Source of the DNA: Paralimibaculum aggregatum
Lineage (GTDB): Bacteria > Pseudomonadota > Alphaproteobacteria > Rhodobacterales > Rhodobacteraceae
Direction of reading: 5' to 3'
Assembly: GCF_030270585.1 (NCBI RefSeq)
Contig: NZ_BSYI01000005.1
Coordinates: 1 to 64,000, forward strand
DNA: 64,000 bases
Shown here: positions 30,440 to 42,546 of the stretch, in pieces
Position numbering within the stretch: position 1 is the stretch's first letter
How the letters are laid out: each line of letters opens with the position of its first letter
Notes under the pieces: generated by a model
What the model was told of the DNA's origin: nothing
Seen by the model: the letters and a program-made list of their open reading frames with translations, nothing else
The model's database searches: none
Position numbers and translations under genes: made by a program

Positions 30440-31310
30440 ACGGGCGCCCACCCATCACGCGCGCCCATCCGCCCCGGCAGCCCATCCGGCCCGGCCATCC
30501 GGCGCGGCAGCCCATCCGGCGCGGCCATCCACCCCGGCAGCCCATCCGGCGCGCCCATCCTGGCCCGCCCAACCATCCGGTCCGCCGGCCCATCCGGCTC
30601 GCCCATCCCGGCTCGCCCAACCATCCGGTCCGCCGATCCGGCGCGACGGCCCATCCGGCGCGCCCAACCATCCGGTCCGGCCATCCGGCCAGACGACCCA
30701 TCCGGCTCGCCCATCCTGGCTCGTCCAACCATCCGGCGCATCCTTCTGGCCCGGCAGCCCATCCGGTTCGGCCATCCGGCGCCGCCATCCGGCGCGGCCC
30801 TCCGGCCCGCCTAGCCATCCGGCGCGGCCATCTGGCCCGGACATCCATCTGCCTGACGGCCCATCCCGTGCGGCCATCCGGTGCGCCCAACCGTCCGGCG
30901 CGGCCATCCGGTTCGGCCATCCGGCACGGCGGCTTGCTCGGCCCCGTCATCCGGCCCGCCTAACCATCCGGCGCGCCCACCTGACCCGGCCATCCATCCG
31001 GCGCGCCGATCCGGCCCGTTGGCCCATCCCGTGCGGCCATCCGGTCCGGCAGCCCATTCGGTTCGGCCATCCGGTGCGCCCAACCGTCCCGGCAGTCCAT
31101 CCGGCCCCGTCATCCGGCGCGGCCCTCCGGCCCGCCTAGCCGTCCGGCGCGGCCACCTGGCCCGGCCATCCATCCGGCGCGCCGATCCGGCGCGGCGGCC
31201 CTTCCCGTGCGGCCATCCGCCCCGACAGCACATCCGGTACGGCCATCCGGCGCGGCCAATCGGCCCGGCAGCCCATCCGGTTCGGCCGTCCGGCAGGCCG
31301 TCCGGCGCGC
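30440..31310. repeat. Imperfect tandem-repeat block built on CCATCCGG
   Basis: About 870 bp made of dozens of copies of two related units, CCATCCGGCGCGG (13 bp) and CCATCCGGCGCGGCAGC (17 bp), often alternating to give a 30-bp period. Longer blocks of 100 bp or more recur (compare 30798-30870 with 31120-31190 and 30948-31040), which shows nested duplication. Because 30 is a multiple of three and the unit lacks stops, several frames on both strands stay open; none has a credible start or domain. The block fills the gap between the ppx stop and the region upstream of proS. No spacer pattern as in CRISPR. Confidence 0.9.
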
Positions 31311-32879
31311 TCAGCTGTCGGAGGTGTCGGTGAGCTGCCAGTCGAGATCCATGGCGCGGGCCAGCGCGGCGACGCGCTTCTCGACCTCCTCGCCGGAGAA
31401 CGGCAGCGCCGGCCCGCTCAGCGTGAGCACCAGCCGCCCGTCCTGCCGCCGCGCCGGGCAATAGGCCAGCACGCCGGTGCCCGAGCCCGCCAGCACGCCG
31501 CCGAGGCGCATCGCGAGGCCGAGCTGGGTGGCGCGGGCCTGCTCGGCCGGCGAGAGCAGCGCCACCGCCTCGGTGCGCTCGGCGGCCTTGCGCAGGCTCT
31601 TGTAGCGCGACACCAGCGCCAGCCCGAGAAACGCCCGCCCGGCATGGCCGAGATCGGTGAGGTTGATCCGCGTCACGGTCTCCCAGCAGGCCACCGCGCG
31701 ATAGTCGGGATGGGTGCGCCAGTTGACATCCGCCAGCAGCGCCGCCGCCCGGATCAGCCGGTCCTCGCGCGCATCCGCCGGCTCGAGCAGATCGGCCAGC
31801 CAGGTGCCGAGCTCCTCGCCGAAGCCGGGGATCCGGGCGCGCCGGCGTTCCTGCTCGCGCGCGCCGGCGAGCAGCGCATCCTCGTCGCGCAGCCCGGCGG
31901 CGAGGTTCTCGAGGCAGACCCCCTCGCGCAGGCCGAAGCCGGAGACCTGCACCCAGGCCGGGTCGAGCGACCGGACCAGCGCGCCGAGCAGCCGCCCCGA
32001 GACCGCCATGTGCTGCGCCCGGCCGCTGCCGATGCCGGTGATCGCCGCCAGCCGGTCGGTGCGCTGGTGCTGCACCCATTCGGCGAGCCCGAGCGCGGTG
32101 TCGGCGCTGAGGCGGTATTCGTGCAGCACCTTCAGCGGGTAATGCGTGCGGTGCATCTGCGCCCGCGCCAGCGCCCGGAAGGCGCCGCCGACGAGATAGA
32201 GCGTGCCGCCGGAGACCCGGTAGCTGTCGGCCACGGTGGCGAGGTAGCGGTCGATCTCGGCGCCGATGGCGGCGCCGCGCCGGGCCCGCGCCTTGAGCCG
32301 CAGCGGCCCGAGCGGCGTGGTCAGCCCGCGCTCGGCATGGCCGCCGGCGAGCCAGCAGAACTCCAGCGAGGCGCCGCCGAGATCGGCCACCACGCCCTCG
32401 GCCCCCGGGTTGCCGAAGAGCACGCCGCGGGCCGCCAGCTCGGCCTCCTCGGAGCCGCTGACGACGCGCAGCCGGATGCCGCTGCGCCGCGCCACCTCCT
32501 CGACGAAATCCGGCCCGTCCGCCGCCTCGCGCACGGCGGCGGTGGCGATGCCGGCCAGCGCCCCGACCCGCAGCTGCGGCGCCAGCGCGGTGAAGCGCGA
32601 CAGCGCCCGCAGCGCCCGCCGCGCGCCCTCGGGCGCGAGCCGCCCGGTGCGGTCGAGCTCGGAGCCGAGGCCGCAGAGCACCTTCTCGTTGTAGAGCACC
32701 GCCGGGGTCCGGCAGGGCCCGTCGAACACCACCATGCGCACCGAGTTGGAGCCGACATCGATCACCCCGATGCGGTCCGACCGGGCATCCGGCTGGGCAA
32801 AGCTCGGCGGCTCGCCGCGGAAGAATTCGCCCTGCCCCTCGCGCATCCGAAGACCCCCCACCGGTCCCGCCTCACCCAT
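31311..32879 (-). CDS. ppx: Ppx/GppA exopolyphosphatase family protein
   Basis: Sugar-kinase/actin-fold phosphatase acting on polyphosphate or pppGpp. 522 residues with phosphate-binding motif IGVIDVGSNSVRMVVFDG, ATAAVREAADGPDF, catalytic SGSEEAELAARGVLFG, second phosphate motif VVADLGGASLEFCWL, and LVGGAFRALA. A C-terminal HD-like helical domain includes AALLADVNWRTHPDYRA. An in-frame ATG at 32846 with a G-rich upstream sequence is an alternative start. It follows ppk by 48 bp on the same strand, forming the common ppk-ppx unit. Its stop abuts the repeat block. Confidence 0.9.
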   Translation of the reverse strand: MGEAGPVGGLRMREGQGEFFRGEPPSFAQPDARSDRIGVIDVGSNSVRMVVFDGPCRTPAVLYNEKVLCGLGSELDRTGRLAPEGARRALRALSRFTALAPQLRVGALAGIATAAVREAADGPDFVEEVARRSGIRLRVVSGSEEAELAARGVLFGNPGAEGVVADLGGASLEFCWLAGGHAERGLTTPLGPLRLKARARRGAAIGAEIDRYLATVADSYRVSGGTLYLVGGAFRALARAQMHRTHYPLKVLHEYRLSADTALGLAEWVQHQRTDRLAAITGIGSGRAQHMAVSGRLLGALVRSLDPAWVQVSGFGLREGVCLENLAAGLRDEDALLAGAREQERRRARIPGFGEELGTWLADLLEPADAREDRLIRAAALLADVNWRTHPDYRAVACWETVTRINLTDLGHAGRAFLGLALVSRYKSLRKAAERTEAVALLSPAEQARATQLGLAMRLGGVLAGSGTGVLAYCPARRQDGRLVLTLSGPALPFSGEEVEKRVAALARAMDLDWQLTDTSDS

Positions 32880-32927
32880 CGGTCTCGTCCACTGGCTGCG
32901 CCCTCCCCCCGGTCGCGGCCGCCGCGC

Positions 32928-35114
<2,187 letters not shown>

Positions 35115-35121
35115 TGGGTCC

Positions 35122-35868
35122 TCAGTCAGGCTTCATTCGGTTCAGGATCTCGGTGGCGAGCTGCGGCGTGATGGTGCGGCCCTCGGTCAGCGAGACCTCG
35201 TCGAGCGCCGCGACCATCTGCGCGACGCCGGCATGCGAGCGCTCGATGCCGCGCATCAGCCGCGTCACCACCTTCGGGCCGACCCGGAGTTGACGATCGG
35301 CGCAGAGCTTAATCACCAGAGATGACAGTAATGCGTCATCCGGCGGGCTGATTTCCGCCAGCGCCAGCGTGGCGAGCCGCGAGGCGAGGTCGGGCAGCGC
35401 GATGCGCCACTGCGTCGGCGCCCGCCGCCCGGTGAGCAGCAGCGGCTGCCGGTTCGCCGCGGCGAGGTTGTAGAGATGCAGGAGCGCGCGCTCGGCCGCC
35501 GCCGGATCGACGGCGCGATCCGCCGCCTGCGCCGGCGCCGCGCCGGTTTCCGGGGCGTGCAGCCGGTCGACATCCTCGACCGCCACCGGCCCGCCGGCCA
35601 GCGCCGCCACCTCGCCCGGCTCGAGCGCCGCGGCCCGGCGCAGCACCGCCCCGCGCTCCGCCGCCCAGACCCGCGCGAGGTGCGTTTTGCCGCACCCCGG
35701 CGGGCCGATCAGCGCCAGCCGGTTCTCCGGCCAGGCGGCGTCGAGCGCGGTGATCGCCGCGCGGTTGCTGTCGGAGACGAGATAGTCCTCGCGCCCCTGC
35801 GCCGGCGGCCGCACCCCGGCGACCGGCAGCACGAGCTGCTGCGGCCGCGGCTCCCCCTCGCCGGTCAT
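35122..35868 (-). CDS. hdaA: HdaA-like regulator of DnaA (DnaA-related AAA+ protein)
   Basis: 248 residues, an AAA+ domain related to DnaA but without the DNA-binding domain IV, as in Hda/HdaA, which with the sliding clamp promotes ATP hydrolysis on DnaA. Evidence: N-terminal QQLVLPV, a QxxLPL-like clamp-binding motif at residues 10-16; [16 protein letters not shown]; Walker [13 protein letters not shown]; sensor-region [19 protein letters not shown]. An Ala-rich insertion lies after VEDVDRL, where Walker B is degenerate. The ATG overlaps the nadK stop by four bases. Confidence 0.82.
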   Translation of the reverse strand: MTGEGEPRPQQLVLPVAGVRPPAQGREDYLVSDSNRAAITALDAAWPENRLALIGPPGCGKTHLARVWAAERGAVLRRAAALEPGEVAALAGGPVAVEDVDRLHAPETGAAPAQAADRAVDPAAAERALLHLYNLAAANRQPLLLTGRRAPTQWRIALPDLASRLATLALAEISPPDDALLSSLVIKLCADRQLRVGPKVVTRLMRGIERSHAGVAQMVAALDEVSLTEGRTITPQLATEILNRMKPD

Positions 35869-36638
35869 GACAGGAACTGCTCCCGGATGATGCGCTCCTC
35901 GAGCCCGTGGCCGGGGTCGTAGAGCAGCGTCATCTCGATCTCCGAGGCGGTCCCGATCTCGACCTGCACGACATGGCGCACCTCGGTGGCGTCGGCGGTG
36001 GCCGAGATCGGCCGCTTCTCCGGGCTCAGCACGTCGAAGCGGATCGTGTTGTCGTAGTAGAGCAGCGCGCCGCGCCAGCGCCGCGGCCGGAACGGCGCCA
36101 CCGCGGTCAGCGCCAGCAGCTTGGCCTTGATCGGCAGGATCGGGCCATGCGCCGAGAAGTTGTAGGCGGTGGAGCCCGCCGGGGTCGCCACCATCACGCC
36201 GTCGCCGATCAGCTCCTCCAGCATCACCTCGTCGTTCACCGAGATGCGGATCTTCGCCGCCTGCCGGGTCTCGCGCAGCAGCGAGACCTCGTTGATCGCC
36301 AGCGCCACGGTCTCGGTGCCGGCGGCGTCGCGGGCGCGCATCCGCAGCGGGTTGATCAGCACCCGGCTCGCCCGCGCCAGCCGCTCGGGCAGGCGCTTGG
36401 CGGAATAGTCGTTCATCAGGAAGCCGACGGTGCCGCGGTTCATGCCATAGACCGGGATGCCGCTGCCCATGGTCAGGTGCAGGGTCTGCAGCATGAAGCC
36501 GTCGCCGCCGAGCGCCACGATCACCTCGGCCTCGTAGAGCGGCACCGAGCCGTAGCGCGCGGCGAGCCGGTCGCGCGCGGTCTGCGCCTCCTCGGCCTCG
36601 CTCGCCTGAAAGGAGATCTTCTCGAAGGCCAAGGACAC
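35865..36638 (-). CDS. nadK: NAD kinase
   Basis: Phosphorylates NAD to NADP. 257 residues with the diagnostic [11 protein letters not shown] motif, [15 protein letters not shown], the NE/D site [11 protein letters not shown] and the Gly-rich [25 protein letters not shown]. The start is a GTG at 36638 immediately behind a GGGGGAGG tract; no upstream ATG is available in frame. The stop overlaps the hdaA-like start (ATGA). Divergent from glyA with about 257 bp between starts. Confidence 0.95.
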   Translation of the reverse strand: MSLAFEKISFQASEAEEAQTARDRLAARYGSVPLYEAEVIVALGGDGFMLQTLHLTMGSGIPVYGMNRGTVGFLMNDYSAKRLPERLARASRVLINPLRMRARDAAGTETVALAINEVSLLRETRQAAKIRISVNDEVMLEELIGDGVMVATPAGSTAYNFSAHGPILPIKAKLLALTAVAPFRPRRWRGALLYYDNTIRFDVLSPEKRPISATADATEVRHVVQVEIGTASEIEMTLLYDPGHGLEERIIREQFLS

Positions 36639-36895
36639 CCCTCCCCCGGGTTCGGGCGCGTTCGGGCGCGACCATAGCGGCGCCGGCCCGCGGCGGCAAT
36701 CCGCGCCGCGGGGCGCCGCGGCGCCGGCCGGCCGGCCATAGCCGGGCTTAACGCCCCTTCAACATTCTTGCGGGGCCCGGCCCCGGAAACGGGCTTTCCG
36801 GCCCCCGCCAAGCCGGCTATATGCCGCCGAAACGGTGCGCGGGATGTCTGCGCGGCCGAAACCCGTTCCGAGCGACAGCAACAGGGAGACCGCCC

Positions 36896-38191
<1,296 letters not shown>

Positions 38192-38252
38192 GCCGCGGCC
38201 GGCGCGCGCCGGGGGCGGCGCGGAGGCCGGCACGGGGTTCGTGCGGAGGTTC

Positions 38253-38280
38253 GGGCCGGGGGTCGTCTCCCCGGCCCTTT
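38253..38280 (+). terminator. Intrinsic terminator after glyA
   Basis: GGGCCGGGG (38253-38261) pairs with CCCCGGCCC (38269-38277), a 9-bp stem with a 7-nt loop, followed by TTTCCGTT. It lies 61 bp after the glyA stop. Confidence 0.65.
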
Positions 38281-38281
38281 C

Positions 38282-38360
38282 CGTTCGGGCGAACCTCGCC
38301 GGCGGAACCATTGTCCGGTGCCGAAGCGTCGCCGGCACGAACCTTGGTTCGCGCGAACCT
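38282..38360. promoter_or_regulatory. Cluster of GGTTCG/CGAACC palindromes
   Basis: Two overlapping perfect 14-bp palindromes, CGAACCTTGGTTCG and GGTTCGCGCGAACC, occur at about 38338-38359, and a related GTTCGGGCGAAC element at about 38284-38295. All share the GTTCG half-site. They lie between the glyA terminator and the GC-rich repeat, upstream of the TPR-TTL gene; they could be operator sites or nested hairpins. No regulator is implied. Confidence 0.4.
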
Positions 38361-38580
38361 GCGCGGGGCGCGCCGCCCGGCGGCCGGCCAGTGGGCCGGA
38401 CAGAGGTCGTCCAGAGGCTGCCCGGCGGGCCGGCCGGGGCTGCCCCTTGTGGGCCGTCTTGTGGGACTGCCGCGCGGGCTGGCCGGGGGGCCGCCCCGTG
38501 GTCTGGCGGGGGCCGCCCCGCGGGCCGGCCGGGGCCCGCACTATGGGCCGGACGGGGCCGCCCGGCGGCGCCGGCGCGGC
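38361..38580. repeat. Degenerate GC-rich tandem repeat
   Basis: Roughly seven to nine imperfect copies of a 21-25 bp unit whose core is GGGCCGGCCGGGG followed by (C/G)CCGCCCC. Boundaries are soft and copies vary in length, so no coding frame is likely. It fills the gap between the glyA terminator and the TPR-TTL gene; 38581-38759 beyond it holds no gene that I can see, only the GGAGGACAGGGCG ribosome-site region at its end. Confidence 0.65.
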
Positions 38581-38759
38581 CTCCCGCAGGCCCCGCCCGC
38601 CCCGGCAGCCGGTGCGCCCGGTGGCGGGGTCACGCTCCCCCACCGCCTGCGGGAGGCCGCGCCCGATCCGGTGCCCGGCGCCTCGCCCCTTGCGGCCCCG
38701 GCCCCCGCAGGCATACACCGGCCCCGGACGGCGAGCGGCGGCAACCGGAGGACAGGGCG

Positions 38760-40226
38760 ATGAGCAGCATCGAGGCACGTCTCAAGGAGGCGGAGGATCT
38801 GCGCGAGAGCGACACCATGGAGGCCGAGGCCCGGCTTGCCGCGCTGCTCGCCGAGGCGCCGGAAAACCCCAAGATCTACAACGCGTTGCACCAGACCCAG
38901 CTGCGCCGCGGCGATGCCGGGGCGGCGCTGGCGACCGCCGAGGCGGCGCTGCGGCGCTGGCCCGAGCGGGCGGATTTCCGCCTGTCGCGGTCCTTCGCGC
39001 GCTTCGTCGCCGGCGACATGGCCGGGGTGCGCGACGATCTCGCCGCGGTCCGCCGCATCGCGCGCAGCCAGGAGGGCGACCTGCTGCTCGGGCTGGCGCA
39101 TCACGCGCTCGGCGAGCACGGCGCCGCGGTCGAGGTGCTGCAGGGCGCGCTGGCGCTCGGCGCCGGCGGCGAGCCCGGGGTGCAGGCCCGCGCCTGGGTC
39201 GCGCTGATGCGGCTCTACCGCGATCTCGGCTACGAGCCCGCCGCCGACGATGCCGCCAATGCCGCCCGGCGGCTCTATGACCAGCGCCCGGTCTGGGTCT
39301 CCTCCACCATCTCCAAGCTGATCAACCGGCGCGACTGCCCGGGCTGGGAGCGCGTGCGCCGCAAGGACGGGCTGGCCGGCGCGCTCGCCCGCATGGACCC
39401 CGCCGCCCGCCCGCGCACGCCCGAGAGCTACGTGCTGCCGGCTGAGCGCGAGCGCCTGATGGGCGATGCCGCGGCCGGGCGCAGCGGCCCGGTCTGGATC
39501 GTGAAATCCGGCGATCTGTTCGGCGGACAGGGCATCAGCCTGACCGACGACCCGGCCTCGATCCCCGCGGATTTCGACGGCGTGGTGCAGCAGTATGTCG
39601 ACCGGCCGCATCTCTTCGAGGGGCGCAAGGGGCACCTGCGCACCTATGTGCTGATCACCTCGGCGAGCCCGCTGCGGGCCTGGTTCTGGCGCGACGGGCT
39701 GGTGCGCTTCGCCCCGGCGCCCTATGCCCGCGGCGAGGGCTGGCTGGCGCGGCGCGACATGCACATCACCAACACCGCGGCGCATACCGGGCACAAGGGG
39801 CTGTTCTTCCACCGCGACCCGAAGGTCGAGGACCGCGGCTCGATCTGGGGGCTCCGGGCCTTCATCGAGCGCATCTCGCCCGATCCCGAGCCGCTCTGGC
39901 AGCGCCTCGAGGAGACCGCGCGCCGGGCGGTGGCGCTGATCGCCGCCGACGGGCTGGTCGACGAGATGGCCGCCGGCGGGCGCGCCTACCTGCCCAAGCT
40001 GATCGGCATCGACATGCTGCTCGACGAGACGCTGGAGCCCTGGCTGATCGAGCTGCAGCGGGTGCCCGGGCAGACCGGGCCGGGGCCGGTCAACACCGTC
40101 AATGCCCGGCTGTTCCGCGAGGTCTTCGAGATGACCGTGGCGCCGATCATCGGCGGCGAGGGCGACATGGCGGCGCGCGAGGCGGCGGCGGAACGCGCCG
40201 CGGCGCAGGCCTTCCGGCCGCTGTGA
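38760..40226 (+). CDS. TPR protein with tubulin-tyrosine-ligase-like (ATP-grasp) domain
   Basis: 488 residues. Residues 1-175 are TPR-like helical repeats (AEARLAALLAEAPENPKIYNALHQTQLRRGD, then [15 protein letters not shown] and similar). From about 245 comes a TTL-type ATP-grasp ligase: WIVKSGDLFGGQGISLTDD with the ATP-contact Lys249, VVQQYVDRPHLFEGRKGHLRTYVLIT (cf. GRKFDLR in TTLs), RFAPAPY, HITN at 335-338 and LPKLIGIDMLLDETLEPWLIELQRVPG. The Mg-ligand E-x-N is E-L-Q here (Glu431, Gln433). TTL-fold enzymes ligate amino acids to protein or peptide carboxyl groups. Substrate unknown. GGAGG precedes the ATG. Confidence 0.8.
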   Translation: MSSIEARLKEAEDLRESDTMEAEARLAALLAEAPENPKIYNALHQTQLRRGDAGAALATAEAALRRWPERADFRLSRSFARFVAGDMAGVRDDLAAVRRIARSQEGDLLLGLAHHALGEHGAAVEVLQGALALGAGGEPGVQARAWVALMRLYRDLGYEPAADDAANAARRLYDQRPVWVSSTISKLINRRDCPGWERVRRKDGLAGALARMDPAARPRTPESYVLPAERERLMGDAAAGRSGPVWIVKSGDLFGGQGISLTDDPASIPADFDGVVQQYVDRPHLFEGRKGHLRTYVLITSASPLRAWFWRDGLVRFAPAPYARGEGWLARRDMHITNTAAHTGHKGLFFHRDPKVEDRGSIWGLRAFIERISPDPEPLWQRLEETARRAVALIAADGLVDEMAAGGRAYLPKLIGIDMLLDETLEPWLIELQRVPGQTGPGPVNTVNARLFREVFEMTVAPIIGGEGDMAAREAAAERAAAQAFRPL

Positions 40227-40307
40227 GCCGGTGCCGGCGCGCGCTCCGGCACGGCGCCGCACCCGCGGCGGCTTGACTTCCGCCCGCCCGTGCGCAGCTT
40301 GAGCCCC

Positions 40308-40913
40308 ATGAAGCGTGCCCTCCGCCCCACCGGCGCCGCCCTCGCCGCCGCCCTCGCCGCGGGCTGCATCGCCGCCCTGATGCTCGCGGCGGCGCCGCGC
40401 GCCGGCGCCTACGACTACCGCGTGCTGCACATGATCGAGGACCGCCACACCCATGTGGTGCTGCGGATCTCCGAGCCGCCCGCGGGCGGCGACTTGCCGC
40501 AGCGCGGCCGCGCCGCCTGCGCCGATGTCCCGGCGCTCGACCGGCGCGGGCGCAACCGGGCGCTGGCCTTCGGGCGGATGTTCCAGAACTCCGGCATCCA
40601 TGTCGACCTGATCCTGACCAGCCGGCTCTGCCGCAACATCCAGGCGGCGGCGCTGATGAAGATCGGCCCGCTCACCGAGCAGCCGCTGCTCGACGCGCCG
40701 GAGAGCGGCGAGATCGGCGAGGAGCAGACCGAGGCGCTGCTCGGCTATCTCGACGGGCTGCGCGCCTCGGAGACGGCGCTGCTGGTCGCCCATGGCGCGG
40801 TGATCGAGGCGCTGACCGGCGAGCGCCTCGAGCCCGGCGAGGGGCTGGTCTTCACCCTGCCGCCCTTCGGCGAGATGACGCTGCGCGGCCGCTTCGACCT
40901 GCCGCCGCACTGA
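40308..40913 (+). CDS. Exported histidine-phosphatase-fold protein lacking the catalytic His
   Basis: 201 residues with an N-terminal signal sequence (a hydrophobic stretch to about residue 34, cleavage likely after RAGA). The fold is recognisable from LDRRGRNRALAFGRMFQNSGIHVDLILTSRLCRN and the C-terminal LLVAHGAVIEAL that holds the second His (His162). The N-terminal RHG/RHA motif, which carries the phospho-accepting His, is VVLRISEPP here: Arg53 remains but Ile54 replaces His. Reading is clear and in frame, so it is a substitution and not a frameshift. Probably a periplasmic binding or regulatory pseudoenzyme, or an enzyme with a different mechanism. Confidence 0.8.
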   Translation: MKRALRPTGAALAAALAAGCIAALMLAAAPRAGAYDYRVLHMIEDRHTHVVLRISEPPAGGDLPQRGRAACADVPALDRRGRNRALAFGRMFQNSGIHVDLILTSRLCRNIQAAALMKIGPLTEQPLLDAPESGEIGEEQTEALLGYLDGLRASETALLVAHGAVIEALTGERLEPGEGLVFTLPPFGEMTLRGRFDLPPH

Positions 40914-40989
40914 ATCGCGCGATCCGCTGAACCGTTTCGCGGGCCGCCGGCACTCAGCCTGCGAGGTCCGCAAACACGGGGAGGCCGAC

Positions 40990-41418
40990 ATGGGCAAGGA
41001 CGACAAGCCGCGCGTCTCGATCGACAGCGTGTCGGTCACCAAGAGCTTCGACAAGGCGGCCGGCAAGGCCGCCGTCGCGGCGGCGTGCACCGCCATGGCG
41101 AAGGCGCTGGCCGGCGGCAAGCTGGCGGTGGTGAAATCGGTCAAGAAGTCGGAGACCGGCTTCGGCGTGCAGGTGACGATCGTCGAGATCGCGCACGACC
41201 CCGCCAAGAAGACCATCACCATGAAGATCGCCGTGGCGATGACGATCAAGCCGGGGCCGCGGATCATCCGCGCCAGCGGCAGCGAGAGCAACGGCACCCT
41301 GCCCGATGCCAACCCGCGCAAGCTCCCTGCCGACGCGGCCTACCTCGCCAGGGAGATCGTCAAGAAGCTCGGGCCCAAGGTCCGCAAGGCGCTGGAGGCG
41401 CAGGCCGCCAAGGCCTGA
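40990..41418 (+). CDS. Hypothetical Lys-rich protein
   Basis: 142 residues, no domain recognised, no signal peptide. Lys-rich throughout (for example KSVKKSETGFG, DPAKKTITMKI, REIVKKLGPKVRKALEAQAAKA), with alternating strands in the middle (VQVTIVEIAHD, ITMKIAVAMTIKPGPRI) and a basic C-terminal helix. Starts MGKDDKPRVSIDSVSVTKSF after GGGGAGG. In composition it recalls the orphan at 10345, but I see no alignable region. Converges on the DM13 gene with a 6-bp gap. Confidence 0.75.
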   Translation: MGKDDKPRVSIDSVSVTKSFDKAAGKAAVAAACTAMAKALAGGKLAVVKSVKKSETGFGVQVTIVEIAHDPAKKTITMKIAVAMTIKPGPRIIRASGSESNGTLPDANPRKLPADAAYLAREIVKKLGPKVRKALEAQAAKA

Positions 41419-41424
41419 GCGGCG

Positions 41425-41805
41425 TCACTCCAGCGCGGCGTAGCCGAGCGGCACCGAGAACTTGCGGCACCAGATCACCACGGTGTCGAACTCGGCCGGG
41501 TCGATGCCCGCCGGCACCGCATAGACCTGGGCGCCGCTGTTCTGCCGCAGCGGCTCGAAATCGGTGCCGTCGGCAAACTTGCCGCCCTTGCCGAAGGCGA
41601 CGCGCGGGTCCGGCGCGCCGTCGAAGCTGAAATCGGCGCCGAGCCGGATCTCCCAGCCGGCATCGGTCTCGACCACCTCGACCGAGCCGGAGGTGACATG
41701 GCTGCTCTGGCCGGTGAAGCTGCCGGAGCCGGCTCCGGCAAGGGCGGGGCCGGCGGCGGCGAGGGCGGCGGCCAGGGCGAGCGGCAGGACGGCGCGGAAG
41801 GTCAT
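41425..41805 (-). CDS. Exported DM13 domain protein
   Basis: 126 residues: a signal peptide (MTFRAVLPLALAAALAAAGPALA, cleavage after ALA) and a single DM13 domain covering the rest. Domain landmarks are GSFTGQSSHVTSGSVEVVE, the strand pair IRLGADFSFDGAPDPRVAFG, and the invariant Cys in VVIWCRKFSVPLGYAAL. DM13 domains are predicted redox or electron-transfer modules related to DOMON. The ATG at 41805 starts the signal peptide. Periplasmic. Confidence 0.85.
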   Translation of the reverse strand: MTFRAVLPLALAAALAAAGPALAGAGSGSFTGQSSHVTSGSVEVVETDAGWEIRLGADFSFDGAPDPRVAFGKGGKFADGTDFEPLRQNSGAQVYAVPAGIDPAEFDTVVIWCRKFSVPLGYAALE

Positions 41806-42051
41806 CTCGGTTTCTCCATCTGATGGGCGGTCGGCCGCGGCGGCGGGGAGGCTTGCCGCGACCCTCCGAGGGTAAGCCGGCGGACGCCGCGTCGCCAGCC
41901 GGCCTCGCAACCCTGTGACAGCCGCGTCATCGGCGCCGCCGCTGCCCGGATCTTCCGCGGCACTGCAACATATGGGGGAGCGATCTGCGGGCTACACAAT
42001 CGCTCGGAGGCGCCCTATAGTGCTAGGGATCAGATCCTCGTGGAGAGCGAC

Positions 42052-42543
42052 ATGCGCTGCCCGTTCTGCGGCAACATCGACACCCAGGTGAAGGATTCGC
42101 GGCCGGCCGAGGATCACGTCTCGATCCGCCGGCGCCGCCTCTGCCCGGCCTGCGGCGGGCGTTTCACCACCTATGAGCGGGTCCAGCTGCGCGATCTGGT
42201 GGTGGTCAAGAAGAACGGCCGGCGCGAGGAGTTCGACCGCGACAAGCTGGCCCGCTCGATCCGCATCTCGCTGCGCAAGCGCCCGGTGGAGCCCGAGCGC
42301 GTCGACCAGATGATCAACGGCATCGTGCGCCGGCTCGAGAGCCTCGGCGACACCGACATTCCCTCCGACACCATCGGCGAGATCGTGATGGAGAGCCTGG
42401 CCCGCATCGACACCGTGGCCTATGTGCGCTTTGCCAGCGTCTACAAGAACTTCCAGGAGGTTTCGGATTTCGAGGATTTCGTCTCGGAGCTTCGCCCCGA
42501 CGCGGCCGCGAAGACCCCCGAGCCGGATCCGGCCGAAGGCTGA
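42052..42543 (+). CDS. nrdR: Transcriptional repressor NrdR
   Basis: ATP/dATP-sensing repressor of ribonucleotide reductase genes. 163 residues: zinc ribbon [17 protein letters not shown]...[16 protein letters not shown], then an ATP-cone starting [21 protein letters not shown]. The start at 42052 gives the standard MRCPFC N-terminus; a GTG four codons upstream is possible. Upstream is an inverted CCCTA/TAGGG element (42013-42028) overlapping a TATAGT -10-like hexamer, but no clear NrdR box. First gene of the rib operon; ribD begins 3 bp after its stop. Confidence 0.96.
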   Translation: MRCPFCGNIDTQVKDSRPAEDHVSIRRRRLCPACGGRFTTYERVQLRDLVVVKKNGRREEFDRDKLARSIRISLRKRPVEPERVDQMINGIVRRLESLGDTDIPSDTIGEIVMESLARIDTVAYVRFASVYKNFQEVSDFEDFVSELRPDAAAKTPEPDPAEG

Positions 42544-42546
42544 ACC

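Noticed and set aside
30215-31300. Several open frames in the 30.4-31.3 kb repeat
   Set aside because: They arise because the 30-bp period lacks stops in most frames; no ribosome sites or domains, and frames on both strands are equally open.
30440-31310. CRISPR array
   Set aside because: No constant repeat with unique spacers; every part of the block is a variant of the same short unit.
42000-42051. NrdR box upstream of nrdR
   Set aside because: The CCCTA/TAGGG inverted repeat does not match the ACACWATATWTWGTGT-type consensus.
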